From the NCBI RefSeq assembly GCF_018691265.1, contig NW_024881322.1:9971989-10035988 (forward strand): 64,000 bases of DNA, given 5' to 3'. Below are positions 51,895 to 63,649 of the stretch, piece after piece. Every line of letters begins with the position of its first letter. Position 1 is the stretch's first letter. A program made the translations under genes and the position numbers. Origin of the DNA: Tyto alba (taxonomy: Eukaryota > Chordata > Aves > Strigiformes > Tytonidae). The notes beneath the pieces are model-generated. The model ran no database searches, had not been told where the DNA came from, and was given only the letters and a program-made list of their open reading frames with translations.

Positions 51895-51899
51895 AGTAC
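51895..51899. repeat. Right target-site duplication AGTAC
   Basis: This 5-bp sequence directly follows the LTR and is identical to 50781-50785. Confidence 0.9.
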
Positions 51900-52750
51900 T
51901 AATATTGCCAGTGGGGATTTATGCAGGGGGAAGAGTCTAGATGCTGTTTTTCAAATTTATAATGAAGGAAAGTGATGAAAATGGGGGAAAAGTCAAATGA
52001 AAAAACACAAGTATTCTGGAAGAGGGTAACTGAATTCAGTCAAGTTCCTGTCTCAAGGATAAAGCAGAAAAGTACATGAGCTTGCACATCCTTTAAAATC
52101 AAGTTTAGTGCATACAGGCAACAGACAGCTGCTAGGTTTACTGCAACTTAATTATCCTCACCTGGTAAGAGAGAGGGCAGTAAATAATATGCAGTTTTGC
52201 CCTCCTTTTTGAAAGCACCTTTCCAGGAAAAAGGCAGTTGTAAAACCCTGACATCAAATAATACATTTTAATGAATGAGAAAAAGGGTTACTCACAGAGG
52301 CTGGTTCTGAAAATCATTTAATTATATATTAATTGTGCAGGCAAAGAGTCTCTCTAACTCAGTAAGACTAATTTTGTATGATTAAAGTTAAAACCATCAT
52401 TGGTGAACCCAGGGTCAGAAACCTACAGAAACATAGTGGGAAGCATCAACTAGAAAAAGCTCTGTGCCTCATGAAGTCCAGGTTGTCAGAAGTCATATGC
52501 CTGAAGGGAAGGATTTAATGTAAAGTTTAATATCATTTGGTGGAAAAAATACTCATGAGCTCTTTTCAGGCCCAACACCTTCCAGTACACCACTGTCAAT
52601 CACTTGGTTTCACAATGACATTTCCTCATTTTGAAAATATTTTATTCTCTTCATTACTAAGTAAAATATGTATATACACAGCAGGTGAATTGAGATACTG
52701 TGCAACTGAATATAAATAAATGCTACCAAGCATATACAACAAGCAATCTT

Positions 52751-52773
52751 AAAAAAAAAAAAAAAAAAAAAAA
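52751..52773. repeat. 23-base A homopolymer followed by A-rich CAAA/CAAAA tract
   Basis: The A run continues as a low-complexity A-rich stretch to about 52815. No retroposon body was recognised. Confidence 0.85.
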
Positions 52774-54844
52774 CAAACTCCAAACAAAAAAAAACAAAAC
52801 ACCACACAACAAAACCAAGATTTTCCTCTGATCTCTTATATGGTATTTGTACTTCAATATTTGGAATAGCCTCAGTACCTTGAAAGATAAAGAAGTTGCA
52901 TCATGCTACAGTGGGGTTTTTTTGTTGTTCTTTTTAAAGTAATAATACAGTGTTGTTCTTTTAAATACTCTTTTTCTTGCTGGTAAGGTATCAGAGAGGG
53001 AAGAAACTGGTAAGGCAAAGTTTTTAGGATTTTCTGAATATATGTCAAACGGTGGTTGAATGAGCAGATCCCACCTGGGAGGCAGGCACTGGCTGCAAAG
53101 TCTGGTCAATGGACAAGTCATTTCTCTTTTCTGTCTTCCTTTTCCCTCCTCCCCTTCATCATCTCCGACAGCTAGCCATCTGAGGCATGAATCATCTCCT
53201 CCACTACAGCTCTTCAACTAAATAGATGTTTTAAAGGAAACAGATTGGGGAAAAGTTAGCATTAAGTGAACCAAAGGCAGAGCTGTGTGTTTAGAAGCAT
53301 GTATCACCCTGTATGCCTTCAAGGCTCATTCCCACATTGCTCCCATCCCTGAAAAAGGCGAATGTGCAGATCTGTGTGAATGGGTATTAGGAAGGGATGT
53401 TTCTTTCCCATCTTCATTTCTTGTCACCACACCTGTATTCTCCATGCCAGAAAGGTGAGGGATAAGACCCTCAAACTTCATTCCCCCATTTCCCCCTGCA
53501 TCAGGAACAGGCTGTCATTAGCCTTCTCCCTTCCAACCTTCTTTTCCCTCTTCTTCCTCCTCCTCCTCCCCATAAAGTGGTATGAGGGAGCTTGCAGACA
53601 ACTTGGCAGGCTGGGTTGGAAGAGTTCTACCTGATATAAGTCAGCACTGATCTCTCTCTCTAAATCTTATATAACAAAGGTAAAAATAAGGTTCCAGGAC
53701 AGTAAGCTAATATTTCAGATAAGGTATGAGTTTTTATGGAGAGTTACTTTAAGCTGTTTTGTAAATTAAAAACAGTCATTTTGGTATTATTTTACTGCTG
53801 CTTGGAAGGAGACTGCATAATATTTGTTCATTTTTGTCCCTGCTGTACTTGGTGGCAGTAAGCTGTTGTTCATCATGACTAACACACATCCCTTCTTGAA
53901 CACAGTGTGCAGTGTCTACCATTTGTTATATAAGAAGAAAAAAGTAAAACATTCTTCACTCCAGAAGGCAAGAAATTTGTATCTGTAGATATATGCTTAC
54001 TAAAAATTTTCATCAAATGAAAATGGAGAAGCTTGGCAGGTCTGGAAATCAAACTACAAAGTGCTAACTGCTTGGGAATGCCCCTTTACTCTAAAGGGGC
54101 TTCAGAGTGCCTAAAAATCACACTGCTGTTATTTCAGCCACCCCCTAGTATGACGTTTCTCCAAAGTTCACACAGGAATTTCCCAGGCATGTGTCACAAA
54201 AGGGTTAACTAGAACTGAAACTGTTTGCACTACATGAAGAAATTAGGATCCCATTTCAGTAAAACATTTTCAGCATGAATTAAATTTTTTTCCTCTCCGA
54301 TAGAACTTTATTATTTACTTAGTCCCCAGATACACTGGGTCTAAAGCACATTATGAAATGCTTTCCTTCACTCTGAATACTATTTACAGAAATAATAATT
54401 ATTCTAAACAGGTAACATGCTGTATGATTTCAAAATGTTGTGGGTAAGCTGTTAAATATTAAAGAGGTTGCTTTCAATATTAATACATCTGCCACAAAAA
54501 CAATCTCAGAGAATTCCAGAACATAAAACACTGCGCTTGTATAACTTGATTTGGTCTGCTTCTCCCCCAACCCCACCTCCAAATTTCCTACAAAGAGTCT
54601 TTAATTCATAATTTTGAATTTGTTAGCTTCTGTACACTGCCTCCAATCAGTCCATGGGGCTGTTGCATTAGAAATAACCAGCTAAACAGGACAACCCCCG
54701 AGACTCCTGTGTGGAACAGCAAAGATCCTCCTGCTCACAGTGCACCACTATTTAAGCTCCAAATTCTGCACTTGCTGCAGCCATTCAGTATGATCCTACT
54801 CCAAATGCAAAGCACTGACTAAAAATTTGAAGACTTTCCACACA

Positions 54845-54925
54845 GAGGTAACAACATTACCACAATTTTACACTTGAACAAACTAAGGCACAAAAGTGTT
54901 AAGTAAGTCACACAAGCAGTAAATG
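54845..54925 (+). repeat. Possible MIR-like SINE fragment
   Basis: The stretch containing AATTTTACACTTGAACAAAC, then TAAGGCACAAAAG and GTTAAGTAAGTCACACAAGC, resembles the MIR pattern 'attttacagatgaggaaactgaggca…gttaagtgacttgcccaaggtcacac'. It is short and diverged. MIR copies are rare in birds, so the call is tentative. Confidence 0.4.
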
Positions 54926-55175
54926 CCTTATTTAAGCAGCTGCTTAGAAAGACAAAGCAAATTAAAAAAATCCAAACCAGCTAAACACACCAAAAAACAT
55001 TAAGCAGTAAGAGAGGAAAAGGGTTGCACCCCGTATAAAAAACACCTTCTGCCACACATGCACTCACAGAAACATACATGTGCACCTAAGTAAACACAAA
55101 TGCAGAGACGTACACACGCAGAGAGGAACTTATTTATGCACAGGGCCAGCCGAGCACACACACGCAGGCACTTAC

Positions 55176-55253
55176 TTGATCTATTTCCATTAACTTGGGG
55201 AAGGCACCTGGCCATTCGATCGCCACCTTCACTATATCAGCAGGAGGGGGCAT
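55176..55253 (-). CDS. ELMO1: ELMO1 coding exon 1 (start codon, residues 1-26)
   Basis: This exon encodes the ELMO1 N-terminus, beginning [18 protein letters not shown] and ending MEIDQ. That matches vertebrate ELMO1, with Phe18 where human has Tyr. ELMO1 is a cytosolic scaffold that binds DOCK1/DOCK2 to form a two-part exchange factor for Rac1, acting in engulfment of apoptotic cells, phagocytosis and cell migration. The segment is the first strand region of the Ras-binding-like domain that recognises active RhoG. The ATG is at 55253-55251, and an in-frame TAG at 55295-55293 upstream rules out a longer N-terminus from this exon. The context GCA-ATG-C is moderate, with G at -3. The exon ends in phase 0 at a strong donor (GTAAGTG). 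ELMO2 and ELMO3 are excluded by PADIVK and KLMEIDQ. The family match is recalled from known ELMO sequences rather than searched. Confidence 0.97.
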
Positions 55254-55325
55254 TGCGACGCTGCTGTTCTTCGGAGCCAGTACAACTGGACACTAAATAC
55301 TGCGGAGAGTCTCTCTCATTCACAC
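55254..55325 (-). other. ELMO1: ELMO1 5' UTR part of the start-codon exon, with an 8-codon uORF
   Basis: A strong acceptor (TTCTCCCTGCAG, preceded by a long T/A-rich tract at about 55332-55385) places the exon's 5' end at 55325. That gives 72 nt of 5' UTR here and implies at least one non-coding exon further upstream. The UTR contains an ATG at 55319-55317 that opens an 8-codon frame closed by TAG at 55295-55293. The uORF is in the same frame as the main start and ends 39 nt before it. Its context is weak, with T at -3, so leaky scanning is expected. An alternative promoter lying inside the preceding intron cannot be excluded. Confidence 0.8.
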
Positions 55326-55923
55326 CTGCAGGGAGAAGGGAAAAAAAATAAAAAAATAATAATAATAAAAATAAAAAAAAAAAAACACACACGCGAAAAA
55401 AAACCACAGTTCAGACAGAACTCCAGCGCTGCCGCTTCATCTTCTGCATTTTGCCTAGCTGGGCAGGTGGATGAAAATATATGTGTGTAGGTATGTGCAA
55501 GAGCAGAAGAATGGCACATATTGCAGAAGCAAACACAGGACACAACGCCACAACACGCTGCACAGCTCGACAGTCTGTTAGAAAGATGGCTGAAGCACTG
55601 AAATGTACGGTGAATAATAGGCATGCATTAGATTTAAATAGGGAAACTATTTTTAAATATTATTAAATATGCTGGGGAGGGGGGAAGCGACAAACTAGAG
55701 GAAGCTCCTGGTACAGTGTCACTCCTGGAGTCCCAGGGAACGTGACCAAATCGGTTAAAGCTGGCGCTCCAGGAGAAGAGATTGCCCAGGAAGTTGTGGC
55801 CAGGAAACACTGTTTCTTTTAACTATAGCAATGATCTTCTGGGTGTTCACAAATAGATCACTGCACTATAGCAACCAGGATGTCAGGAAGAAGGCAGAAC
55901 ACACAGCAGTTTCCACATATACA

Positions 55924-55944
55924 TACACACACACACACACACAC
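55924..55944. repeat. (CA)n microsatellite
   Basis: About ten CA dinucleotides, flanked by ATA-rich sequence. Confidence 0.9.
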
Positions 55945-56342
55945 ATATCCTCACCTAACCGATCCAGAGATACCCATATAGAAATATTTCTTTATGGTAA
56001 ATCTCAGACACGTGAATACAGAAGGATATAGTATACATTAACAGCGATATAATCAACCACATAAAACATCACAGTTCTGCAAGAATATGAATATCAATAG
56101 GATCTCGTGTCAAATAGCGCAGGCTGTGAATTTTGGGGAAGGAAAGGAAAGGGGAAGAACCAAATCCTCAGGTTTTGCAGAATATAAATTCCATCTCTTT
56201 TGGCTCATCAAAGTTTTGTCACCTCGCAATAGCAACAAACATTTTTCAAGTGGGCGTAGTGCCTTTCTGAGCTTGCAAACAAACCTTCTGCACCCCTCTC
56301 CCAGCTCTTGGAGTAGCAGGACCAGCAAAGCTCCGTGATTTT

Positions 56343-56460
56343 CCGACACGGCAGCCCGCGCACGCCCCGGCAGGCTGCGAGGTTCCTGCTGGCTTTGGCA
56401 AGTCCCCCGTGCCGACCGCGGCGTTCCCCACGCGCTCTGCTGAGACCCGGCAAAACGCCA
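56343..56460. promoter_or_regulatory. CpG-rich patch, possible alternative promoter or enhancer
   Basis: About 14 CpG dinucleotides fall within roughly 118 bp (for example CCCGCGCACG and GACCGCGGCG) in a region otherwise nearly free of CpG. It lies about 1 kb upstream of the ELMO1 start-codon exon on the sense strand. Unlike the two GC-rich arrays it is not a tandem repeat. A promoter or enhancer role is inference only, and no TATA box or convincing first-exon donor could be fixed. Confidence 0.35.
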
Positions 56461-57461
56461 TCACATATGACAACATGAGAGGAGCTGTAGAAATCCCCAG
56501 AGGTGCAGTTCCACTTCTTCTTAGCAGAAAAGAGAAGGAAGTGGTGAAAGCATGGGCACATGCTTGCATGTATACCTTTTGAAAGGGCTAAGAGAATATC
56601 CCAGACATCCAAAACCCAAACAGGTAGACGAAAAAAACCCTCTGGCCACCATCAGTTGCTGCTTCAACTAACCCAGTCTAACAACCCCTCTCCAACTGCA
56701 GCAGAAGCATGAACTCTGGTCAGCCTGAACAAAATCATGAAACCAACCCTTTATCAAGAGATTTTGTACGTTCGTCTCATACTACTTATAAGTGGGAGTT
56801 TGTCCAGCCTTAATGTATATGGCTCTACCTTTTCTTTTTTTCTTGTGTCTCCTCTGGTCTACCCTGAAAAGGCTCAGCTCCTCATGTTTGCAAGCCCTGC
56901 TACATTCTACATAGGGTTCTCAACACATACTGTAAAAGCAATCGATGAACTTTAACATTCCAGCAATTTATTTCCAACAATGGCAGTTCTGATGCTGACA
57001 GCATCACACATCACCACAAAGCAAAGCACAAGGCAATAAATAAGACAATGGACGGTCTATAAATAAGACTGGATTGCAGGAAGTGCCTTGAAAGAATAAA
57101 CAACGTGATTAAGAAACACAATGATATTGTCTACATTTGGTAGATGTTACAGGGGCCGGGAATAAACACAGTGAAAGCATGCAACTGGCTTGCTGGTCAT
57201 TAAGAATAGTCAGACATTCACTTTTGGCTGTCTTTTCCCCCATGGAGCCTGAGCAGATGCAAAGTCCCCACCATTTCTCGCCTGACACCTTTTTGCTCCC
57301 ACACTCCCCATGACGGTGCCTCTCACCTCCCCTCAGAACAGTCCTCGGTAGTCTCAGCCTGGGGACGTTTTGGTATTAAACCGCCCACAGTGCTTAAGCG
57401 GAGCTGGCTGACCCAGCGCCTGACTGACAGGCCTCTCCCTGCGTGCCCTGGCATCGCACCC

Positions 57462-57846
57462 CGCACCCCTGGGCCCCGCACCCCTGGGCCCCGGGCCCCG
57501 CACCCCTGGGCGCTGGGCACCGCACCCCTGGGCACCGCACCCCTGGGCCCCGGGCACCGCACCCCTGGGCACCGGGCACCGCACCCCTGGGCCCCGCACC
57601 CCCGGGCCCCGCACCCCCGGGCACCGCACCCCCGGGCACCGGGCCCCGCACCCCCGGGCCCCGGGCACCGCACCCCTGGGCCCCGCACCCCCGGGCCCCG
57701 GGCCCCGCACCCCTGGGCCCCGCACCCCCGGGCACCGGGCCCCGCACCCCCGGGCACCGCACCCCTGGGCCCCGGGCCCCGCACCCCTGGGCACCGGGCA
57801 CCGCACCCCTGGGCCCCGCACCCCTGGGCCCCGCACCCCTGGCAGG
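57462..57846. repeat. GC-rich minisatellite with mixed 15- and 22-bp units, 21 copies
   Basis: The core CGCACCCCTGGGCCC (or CCCCCGGG, or a GGGCAC end) recurs 21 times from 57462 to 57832. The 20 gaps between copies are exactly 15 bp (ten times) or 22 bp (ten times). The longer step adds a 7-bp block CGGGCCC, CGGGCAC or TGGGCAC. The minus strand carries runs of four or five G separated by three-base gaps, fitting G-quadruplex patterns. The array gives spurious collagen-like and proline-rich frames of 135-180 codons on both strands. Confidence 0.95.
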
Positions 57847-59910
57847 AGGGATGCTGGAAGCCTCAGTCAGCGCCTGAGTTTACTGGCCGCAACACAAAAA
57901 GAGCAGCAGCAGCTCCTGCCAGACAAACTTGACTGAGGATAGCTTCAAATCAGTAAATCCTTATTTTCAACAGTTTTATTCCCCACCCCCATCATGTCTC
58001 TTCTACAGCTTTCATCTGTAGGCCAGATATCAAGAGAGAGAGATATGGGAGACTTATAAAAATCGATAGAATCCACCTAATGCATGGGCAAAACCACTTT
58101 CTCTTAACTGGGAAGACAGGGAAGCAACGCAGAGAGCACTGTCACCTCTCACCACGAGAGGCAAAGGGAAGGTAATTCACAGCCCTGTACCTCCCCTAGG
58201 AGACTAGGTAACTGCAAAGGTCGTGATGAATGCTGGAGAAAAAAAAGTGGATTCATGGTCAATGGCCACAGCTACAAAAGCAAAACGACATCATGCAGCA
58301 ATAAACTTGCTGAAAACTTCCACTGTCACACACAAATGTGGACATTAACCCTTTTTTTGCTTTGGTGAGTTGTGGTCTGTCCTAATGAGTCACGCAGGAA
58401 GAAAGCAAGTGGTTTAAGAAAGCAGAGTCAAGGAAAACTGACAGTAAGTTAATCAAATTCAGCTATGGGAAATAAGCATTTGCATTCCAAAGCAAGGTGC
58501 AAGAGCAGTCTGCCACCGTATTTAGAAGACAACTTCAGTGTGACTAGTTTTTAATGCAGGCTAGCACAGATCTCCTACATAATTATAATAATTAATATAC
58601 ATATGCTTATACAGTCATAAAACACAAAGCAAAGTGACAGATCTTTAACTAATACAAATGGATGTAGTTCTACTTCTCCCACCAGGAGAAGACCAACTCA
58701 GAGACGAGTGTAGTCTGAATGCTGAAAAGCATATAAAAAAATCATCACTAGAATTTTCTTTCTGTTTCACAGTGGACATCCTAGTCAAATGTACTGACTT
58801 TTTTTTTTTTCCTAGTTTATAATTTTATGAATCCAATGCAGGATACAAAAGATAATTTAGATTTGCTCTACATATGTGGCAGTGCCAGAAACAAGTACTT
58901 TTTTTTTTAAGCCAAAATAGATGTTTCCTTGTCATCACAAAATTATGACTGCAAAAAAAGTTCTGCAATCTACAGTGCTGACAGTTAGAAATTACCTACT
59001 ATTTATTCCAGTGGTACGCAGTGTGTTGGACACTGCCCACTAAAATAAGGAAGGCACAATCCCTGGTATGAAATGATTCCGATTTAGTGATGTGAATGAA
59101 GAACTAGAACTGACTTTAACTACTTTTTGTTATGCCAGCAGCAGTCACACAGTGAAAAGGATACGGACACTGCTAAAAGGTCTAGTTATAGTTTTCTCAA
59201 GTGCAATTCCTCTTCCTCTCCCAGTGGGATCTCAGAAGCACTGACACATAAGAGCAACTTTGCAATTCATTTTTACAATGTTTATTTTCAAGGCAGAATC
59301 TGAAGGCAAGAGTATGCATGTGCAGGCACCACTATATGAAGCAGAGGAGGGGTCGGAGGAAAAGGAAGGCTATTTCCCGTTCTTCTCCCTAATGCATGCA
59401 TGCAACTGTAACCTGGAGGAGGTTTAAACAACTTCCATGCTCAGCAGAACGCTATTTTATAATTTGAGGGAAAACCCCACACAACCAAAACATCTCTACC
59501 ACTTGAGTACACTTTCTTATATCAGCAGAGTTCTTCAGAACTATGACAGATTAGACCATTAAAGTACAAATTCTGAGCGGTATTGTTATTACCACATGCA
59601 GTATATTTCTGCATTTCAACCATTCTATGCAGTGCTTCCAGTGGTCTACTAAGTCAGAGTAAAACACTCAAGTTGGAAACCAACACGTGTCAAATATAAT
59701 GCAAAATTGCATCAGCACAGACACGCAAGCTCTGAATTTACCTGCCTGGCTCTGAGGGAATAAATCAGCAGATATGTCAGTCAAGCATACTGCTTTTTCC
59801 CCCTTCTACGTATGCATTACATGTGGAAAACAGGATTTTATTCATGTATGAAATTAGTTCTTAGTAGAACTCTTTTTTTTTTTAAAAAAAAAAACTTGTT
59901 TTGCAATTTC

Positions 59911-60050
59911 CTTGGCACTTTCCATAGAAGGATCTCAAAGTACTTTAAATAGCTATCAGAGCACATCTCTCAAGAAATAAACTCTATTCTTACTCTACAG
60001 ACCGGAGAAAAAAAAATGCAGGCTAATAGGAGTTATGCGACTCACAGTTC
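59911..60050 (+). repeat. Possible ancient SINE/LINE-tail fragment (MIR/L3-like)
   Basis: GGATCTCAAAGTACTTTAAA is followed about 60 bp later by ACTCTACAGACCGGAGAAAA and GGAGTTATGCGACTCACAG. This follows the order of the ancient amniote pattern 'ctcaaagcactttac…ttacagatgaggaaactgag…gttaagtgacttgcc'. The similarity is weak and judged by eye. Confidence 0.35.
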
Positions 60051-63000
60051 TAACTGTATATGAAAACAGCAGCCTACAACAGCTCATTTCTTCTTTTACA
60101 GAAGAGAGTCATTATTCAAACAGCACGCCAGGTCATTTCACAAACAGCTCGAGTAAGGAAGTTAATGATTAAAGAGAGACCTAAGGAACGCCACGTGCAT
60201 TTGAGAATTTAATAAAACAAAGCATGTGTTTCTCCTCCTTGGACAAAAGGCAGCGTGTAGAGGAATCACCTGGAGCTGGCATTGATCCCCAACGCTCCCC
60301 ACTCGCAGGCAGGTTCTCCCATGGCATTTCTTCAAGGTGAATGGAAGGGAGGGTGACTGGGCAGCCGCGACAAGTAACCGCTTCTTGTCAAACCTCATCA
60401 GCTTCCTCCAGTCAGCCCCCCCCGCCCCAGCAAACAGAAACTAAGCGGCAAGTTCAGTTGGAAGGTCCCTCGGGGAACAAGTCTGATTAACGATTTTAGA
60501 AAGATAATCCAATGCTGGATTAATATCCCCCAAGAGAGTTATTTTTGGAGTTAAACTGTATGACTGAACAGCCGAGTCTAAGGAGCTGTAAACATGCTCT
60601 ACCATCTCTGCAAGAAAATAAAAACAGGGCACAAAAGCCAGCGGGGTGGATATACACTTTGTGTACATAAAAAGGCTTTCATGCTGCCTTTTTCCCTTTT
60701 GTTAAGCGTTCGGTGCTATTTGCCCCTGAACTAGACATGAGTCAAAGGCCCAGCAGACCCATGTCAATGAAATCCACAGATGCTTTGCCACAAATGGAAA
60801 ATAAAGCTCACTGGGAGCAATATTTGAGTAAGTGACAGAAAAGAAGGGGCTGTCTCAGAGAGAAGACAACCCAGGGGGGCTGCTACCCCCTCTGCAGCAG
60901 CCACCGACACTGCAGGAAGACCTGACCCCCCTCGACAGACTTCCACAGTTCAGAGCGGTCCATCAGCCTCCCAACAGCAACATTTCTTTGATGCTGAACT
61001 CACAATCTGCTGATCAATAATGCACCATTAGCCCAGGAATGCACCACTTAATATTATGATAAAATGAGCTTTGAACTCATCAAGCTTAAATATATTCTTC
61101 CTCTCCAAAATACCTGGAAACCTAGTATTGGAGATTTTAAGAATATGGGTGTGAAAAGTACAGAACTGGACAGTTTTTGCCACTGGTGAAGCCGCCCAGG
61201 AAAGGTGGCAAATATTCATGTGGTTATCATCTCTGTCTCATTCTCTCATATTCATAAACTGTCTTCACAATTTCATTCCAAATATTTTACCTTTCCCACA
61301 GTCATCTTGTTGTTCCTCTCCTTAGGAAGCATGTGGTTGAGGTTTCACTGTCACTGACAGGCCCACTTTCAAAAGAGAGTAAAATAAGCTTTAAAGGGTG
61401 CTTGAAAAGAAAAGGTGGAAGAAAGCACAACAGACTGGATGTACTCAGAATACGAGCAAGCAGGCTGTCTGATCTCGCTTCTGTTGAAGCATACCAGAAA
61501 AATTCAGGTACTTATTTAAATTGAATTCCCTCGCTTCTTGGAAGACTGCTCTCCTACTAAGGAACTTTTGGTTACATGTCTGTAATTCAGAAGAGAGAGG
61601 ACTAAAAACTTGGTTTTGATTTTTCAAAGTATCCGAACCTTTGTGGCAATTTAATTAACACTCATATACCATCCAGTCAGATTCATATGCTCTGTTTACT
61701 GAAGATGTTAACATCTGAGCTCTTCAAACTAGAGACCAGGGAAGTACCGAACTCAAGTATTCAAAAGACTATTCCAAGAAATATAAAAAAATACCAAAAA
61801 AGCCCACAACCAACCACTGCACCAACAATAACCTGGCAGTCAAAGAGGTCAGGCTTCACCAAAAAAGCATGATTTTTCAAAGGTGCTGGGTACCTGCCTA
61901 GCAAGTGGAATTTAAAGAGCATGGCAGGTATCAAGTACTTGGGACTTTCTTGGCATTTGGATAAATCAGGGGGCTAGAAAGGACACACAGAAGAACATCT
62001 TGAGTCAAGATGATAACACTTTATTGCTTTGTTTCAGCAGAGGCTGAAGCAAGAAAATGATGACTGGCTATATCCACCAAAGGAGATAACAGATAGAAGA
62101 AGATAAGCTGAAGGTTGGGAAAAACCCTAAACTTCCTGATAGAAGCGAGATGAAGCAGCATTATGAAAACCAAAGAGAATTTTTTACCCTATCAATGCTT
62201 ATGACACATACAGAGGAACTAATGGTACAGTCAGGAAGTTAGCAGTCAAATGGAGGAAGAGAGGGGAAATGCATGAATGCTAAAGGAAATAACCAAGTTA
62301 ACTGACAGCACAGAAAGGATGTCAAAGGTTGAAACAAACAGAATTGTTTTCTAAAGTAATCATTCTGCAAAAAAAAGTATTGTGGAAAAGAGAGACACAT
62401 TGATACTTCACAGTAAACAAGCAGAGCCTGATTCTCATCATGCTCATCAGAAGTAAAAGAAACAGCAAAAGAAAGACTGGATATCATTTATGAGCCTAAT
62501 TAGGACACAAAAGTTTTGAGGACACTAGCTTTTTGCTTCAAGCACTGACACTGCTCTTCAAAGATGACAAAAATCAAGAGAAGGGAAAAAACTACCTGTC
62601 AGTAATCTTGCAGCAGAAAGCAGCTCTGTCTAGGGAGGTGTTCCTACTAGCACTGTTTCTCTTACACTTACTGAAATCAGTGCATCAAAATAGCTAACGG
62701 TCAAAACACCCTATGTTTTCTTGACTTCTCGGCACTATTCAGTCTGGGAATCCACCCCTGTAGACTCCAAGCCTTCTGCCAGATCACATTCTCATGTTCA
62801 CAAAGAACAATTTACCCTTAACACTTGCAGACTTCCCAGTGCTGGCTCTCTGAAGGAAATTCAACAAAACAATACTGCAAATGGGAAACACAGTGATGGC
62901 CACCCCAGAAAAAAAAAAAAAAAATTGTACAGTTAATATTAGACACCTTGTCTATAGCTAAAACCTGTGGCATAACTTGAGCTATTCTGCATTAAGAGGT

Positions 63001-63649
63001 TGTATCACCAAACAATATCAGTTGTTGAGAATAATCTGGCATTTTAATGGACATTATTAAACCCACTTTGGAAAGAGGAATACAGAGATGCTGAGGAAAC
63101 AAATGTGAACACAGACACATCCCCAAAAAACCTATTGTGCATATGTCCATCCTTAACCCTGATCCCCCTGTGCTTTGTTGAGTACTGTTCAGTCCGTGTG
63201 CCTGCAAGGCCTGGAGCCACTGTTCCAGGGACATCCCAACCAGGCATCAGCCTTGCTTTCAATGCTGACACATACCTTGGGGCCATCATTTGTAATTCTT
63301 GATCAGGAAGAGCTGAGCAATCTTCTCAATTATCCAGTCAGGTTAACTGTAAGATCACTCTAAGATAAAATACGAGCAAAAAGATACTGAAGAGCCCGAG
63401 AACAGGGCAAGCTCCAGGTTCATACAACTAGAACGCAGAAGGTATTTTGAAGGGATGCTAACAAGCTTTCAGAAGAAACTTGACTACAAGATAACAGCAG
63501 TGGCAACACACCCAGCTCATTTCCAAAGGAGACATGTCCTGTGTAAAGCTTAGTAAACTGCATTACATGTGACACTTGGTAGCAGGAGATCCGGGTATTT
63601 TAACATGAGACTATCCCTTGCTCATCTCTATTGCAAAACCATAAGTAGC

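Larger units (their letters stand above)
40830..55175 (-). other. ELMO1: ELMO1 intron between coding exons 1 and 2 (14.3 kb)
   Basis: This is the longest complete intron here. It contains a 19-bp GC-rich minisatellite (43.70-44.04 kb), a TG microsatellite near 45.5 kb, a hAT-like DNA transposon remnant (48.7-49.5 kb), a 1.1-kb solo LTR (50.8-51.9 kb), A-runs at 48411-48435 and 52751-52773, and a possible MIR-like SINE at 54.8-54.9 kb. No further exons were recognised. Confidence 0.8.

Noticed and set aside
56208..56612. A 134-codon minus-strand frame across the CpG-rich patch, considered as an alternative ELMO1 N-terminus
   Set aside because: It does not splice in frame to the known coding exons, because an in-frame TAG lies before the main ATG in the start-codon exon. 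It also shows no family resemblance.
57323..57932. Collagen-like (Gly-Pro-rich) and proline-rich open frames of 135-180 codons on both strands
   Set aside because: They result from the 15/22-bp GC-rich minisatellite. The 15-bp unit is a multiple of three and gives a 5-residue period, but the frame changes at each 22-bp step and the peptides lack any real collagen Gly-X-Y register.
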